Assembly (NCBI GenBank): GCA_947074135.1
Contig: CAMTOL010000075.1
Coordinates: forward strand, 1 to 9,284
DNA from: an uncultured Rikenellaceae bacterium
GTDB taxonomy: Bacteria; Bacteroidota; Bacteroidia; Bacteroidales; Rikenellaceae
Direction: 5' to 3'
Length of the DNA: 9,284 nt
In this document: positions 7,547 to 9,284 of the stretch, in pieces
Layout of the letters: each line of letters opens with the position of its first letter
How positions within the stretch are numbered: the first letter of the stretch is position 1
Notes under the pieces: model-generated
What the model was told of the DNA's origin: nothing
What the model saw: only the letters and a program-made list of their open reading frames with translations
Database searches by the model: none
Position numbers and translations under genes: made by a program

Positions 7547-7585
7547 AATGAGGAGCTACCCTATCAAAAGGTAGCTCCTCATTTT
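7547..7585 (+). terminator. Intrinsic terminator after xylA
   Basis: AATGAGGAGCTACC (7547-7560) pairs without mismatch with GGTAGCTCCTCATT (7570-7583) around a 9-base loop, followed by TTGTATTTAG, which gives a T-run ATTTTGTATTT at the stem end. It ends the xylose operon. Read from the minus strand, the same stem is followed by ATTTGAAAG, a weak T-run, so it may also stop glgB transcripts arriving from the right. Confidence 0.9.
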
Positions 7586-7597
7586 GTATTTAGTATT

Positions 7598-7610
7598 AAC
7601 GAGAGTCGTT
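7598..7610. other. Small inverted repeat between xylA and glgB
   Basis: AACGA (7598-7602) and TCGTT (7606-7610) form a 5-bp stem around GAG. It lies between the main terminator and the end of glgB. It is short, and a chance palindrome in a 118-base gap is plausible; at best it is a weak additional stop signal for glgB. Confidence 0.25.
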
Positions 7611-7638
7611 ATACAACTCTTACTTAACTTCCGACTAA

Positions 7639-9153
7639 TTACGCCAACTCAAAGACCTGAGCCGCACGACTTACGTTGTAAATTCTAATAAAGTGACGAC
7701 CCATTTCAGTAAACGAAAAATACTCAACCTCACCTTCAACTCTACCAAATCCTCCAAACTGCTCATCGTCAGAATTAAGTATCATCTTATACTTACCTGG
7801 CACTGGAACTGGAATCTTATAATCCATCAACGAGAAGGTTGGATGCCAATTGAAAACGAAAACCATACCAGCCTGCTCGAAAACTGTTGTCTTTGCATCA
7901 TCGTCGTTGAGCAAGTTGAAAGCATAGCCAGACCTTAAAATATGGTGACGACGAACCAACTTAATCATCGCTTTATCGAAAGTCTCAAGATCCCTATATC
8001 TCAAATACTCTTTTTCGACCAAACTCCAGTTACGTTGCGCATGTTGGTAACTCCAATCGTTTCCCTCGCGAGGAAAATCAATCCACTCGGGATGACCAAA
8101 CTCATTGCCCATAAAATTTAGGTATGCATTACCTCCTAACGTAATCGTGTAAAGGCGAATCATCTTATGCAGAGCAATACCCCTATCAATAATGAGATTC
8201 TTAGACTCCTTGTTCATCGAGAAATACATCTCTTTGTCCATCAACCTAAAAGCAATAGTCTTATCGCCAACCAAGGCTTGATCGTGACTCTCACAATAAG
8301 CAATAGTCTTGACATCTTGCAGCCTATCATTCATCACACTCCACATCTCCGACAAATTCCACTGCTCATCAGGAACCTCTTTGAGATATTTAATCCAGAA
8401 GTCAGGGATTGCCATACCAAGACGATAGCTAAACCCAATGCCACCATCTTCAATCGCAATAGCCATACCCGGCATACCGCTAACATCTTCGGCAATAGTA
8501 ATTGCAGAAGGTTTAACCTCTCCCACCAATTTATTAGCAAGAGTAAGATATGTTATAGCATCACGATTAACCTCATTACCAAAATATGCATTATAAGGTT
8601 CACTCATAAAATCAGTATAGCCGTGATGGTAATATATCATCGAGCTAACACCATCAAAACGGTAGCCGTCGAAATGGAATTCATCTAACCAATATTTGAC
8701 ATTACTTAACAAGAAGTGCTGAACCTCGTGCTTACCATAATTAAAAATCTTACTATCCCAATGAGGGTGATTGCCACCTTCACCAGCTGGAGAGTAAATC
8801 TCATCTGTTCCGTCTAATCGATTAAGTCCTTCGGAAGTATTTTTAACATAGTGACTATGAACAATATCCATAATGACCGCTATACCCATAGAGTGGGCTG
8901 CCTTGATAAGCGATTTTAGCTCTTCTGGAGTGCCAAAGCGAGAACTAGGTGCAAAAAAATTGGATACGTGATATCCAAAGCTACCATAATATGGGTGTTC
9001 TGCAATAGCCATTAGCTGAACAGCATTATAGCCCAGCTTCTTGATACGGGGCAAAACATTTCGTTCAAACTCTTTATAAGTACCAACTCCCTCTTTCTCC
9101 TGAGCCATACCGATATGAGCCTCATAAATCACAGGCGATCCGTTAAGCTCCAT
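7639..9153 (-). CDS. glgB: 1,4-alpha-glucan (glycogen) branching enzyme, GH13 subfamily 8 type, N-terminus missing
   Basis: GlgB cuts alpha-1,4 glucan chains and reattaches them by alpha-1,6 bonds in cytoplasmic glycogen. The 504 readable residues contain all GH13 catalytic regions: DIVHSH (96-101), GYRFDGVSS (163-171) with nucleophile Asp167, AEDVSG (221-226) with acid/base Glu222, and ESHDQ (288-292) with transition-state Asp291. Segments such as YEAHIGMA, EHPYYGSFGY and FMGNEFGHPEW closely follow eukaryotic and Bacteroidetes branching enzymes. A C-terminal all-beta domain fills about 420-504. Such enzymes are usually near 670 residues, so the N-terminal CBM48 part and barrel entry are missing. 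The ATG at 9153 is not a credible start: it lies just before the conserved YEAHIGM, and coding sequence continues upstream to a TAG at 9228-9226. The gene converges on xylA and is separated from it by a terminator. Confidence 0.92.
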   Translation of the reverse strand: MELNGSPVIYEAHIGMAQEKEGVGTYKEFERNVLPRIKKLGYNAVQLMAIAEHPYYGSFGYHVSNFFAPSSRFGTPEELKSLIKAAHSMGIAVIMDIVHSHYVKNTSEGLNRLDGTDEIYSPAGEGGNHPHWDSKIFNYGKHEVQHFLLSNVKYWLDEFHFDGYRFDGVSSMIYYHHGYTDFMSEPYNAYFGNEVNRDAITYLTLANKLVGEVKPSAITIAEDVSGMPGMAIAIEDGGIGFSYRLGMAIPDFWIKYLKEVPDEQWNLSEMWSVMNDRLQDVKTIAYCESHDQALVGDKTIAFRLMDKEMYFSMNKESKNLIIDRGIALHKMIRLYTITLGGNAYLNFMGNEFGHPEWIDFPREGNDWSYQHAQRNWSLVEKEYLRYRDLETFDKAMIKLVRRHHILRSGYAFNLLNDDDAKTTVFEQAGMVFVFNWHPTFSLMDYKIPVPVPGKYKMILNSDDEQFGGFGRVEGEVEYFSFTEMGRHFIRIYNVSRAAQVFELA

Positions 9154-9284
9154 ATGAAACTCCTCGTCACCCCAACAGAACGGAGTTTTAGGTTCCCAAA
9201 CCTGACCTACAAAGTCTGTAGTGCACTATTCTTGATCAACCCTCTCAATATATACGAGATGCACATCACTACGCACGTCTACCT
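9154..9284 (-). other. 5' coding part of glgB with an in-frame TAG
   Basis: Reading leftward in the glgB frame, 9225-9154 translates to a stretch including TTDFVGQVWEPKTPF and WGDEEF, which matches the linker between CBM48 and the catalytic barrel in branching enzymes (family pattern: TxxFxAQVW). Before it, codons 9282-9229 are also open and end ERVDQE, similar to the RVVQD of relatives. Between the two lies TAG at 9228-9226. The conserved sequence on both sides shows the true gene extends beyond the window. The stop is either a genuine nonsense mutation or an error close to the edge. Confidence 0.7.

Noticed and set aside
8167..8688. Plus-strand open frame of 173 codons opposite glgB
   Set aside because: It lies entirely antisense to conserved catalytic parts of glgB, and its translation (many Asn, Ile, His) looks like a reverse reading of that gene, without any recognisable domain.

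Overview
The window reads as a xylose-utilisation locus from a member of the Bacteroidetes, most likely Bacteroidales. Three things point there: the translation starts sit in A-rich, nearly G-free leaders without Shine-Dalgarno motifs (clearest before xylB and xylA), the protein types match (Bacteroides-style xylulokinase, XylE symporter, class II xylose isomerase), and the branching enzyme is of the GH13_8, eukaryote-like kind that Bacteroidetes carry. This is taxonomic inference from motifs; no search was run.

Layout. Positions 2-7520 hold five genes on the plus strand: a GH43 beta-xylosidase/arabinofuranosidase (5' end outside the window), a secreted SGNH/sialate-O-acetylesterase-type esterase, xylE, xylB and xylA. 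Esterase, xylE and xylB are tightly packed (4 and 11 bases apart). A 75-base gap precedes the esterase and holds a possible Bacteroidetes-type promoter. A 226-base gap between xylB and xylA holds several hairpins. A strong intrinsic terminator at 7547-7585 closes the block. On the minus strand glgB converges on it and runs off the right edge.

The plus-strand genes form one pathway. The esterase would remove acetyl groups and the GH43 enzyme would release xylose or arabinose from xylo-oligosaccharides. XylE imports xylose, XylA isomerises it to xylulose, and XylB phosphorylates it to xylulose 5-phosphate for the pentose phosphate pathway. GlgB belongs to glycogen storage and is probably an unrelated neighbour. 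No regulator, SusC/SusD pair, transposase, tRNA, rRNA or CRISPR array is seen.

I do not see a new multi-gene system. The most unusual structure is a row of three mini-hairpins, all with C(GNA)G triloops, between xylB and xylA. Also notable: both genes at the window edges read openly past their apparent starts into family-like sequence and are each broken by one in-frame stop (TGA at 122-124; TAG at 9228-9226 on the minus strand). This looks more like edge sequence error or gene decay than recoding.
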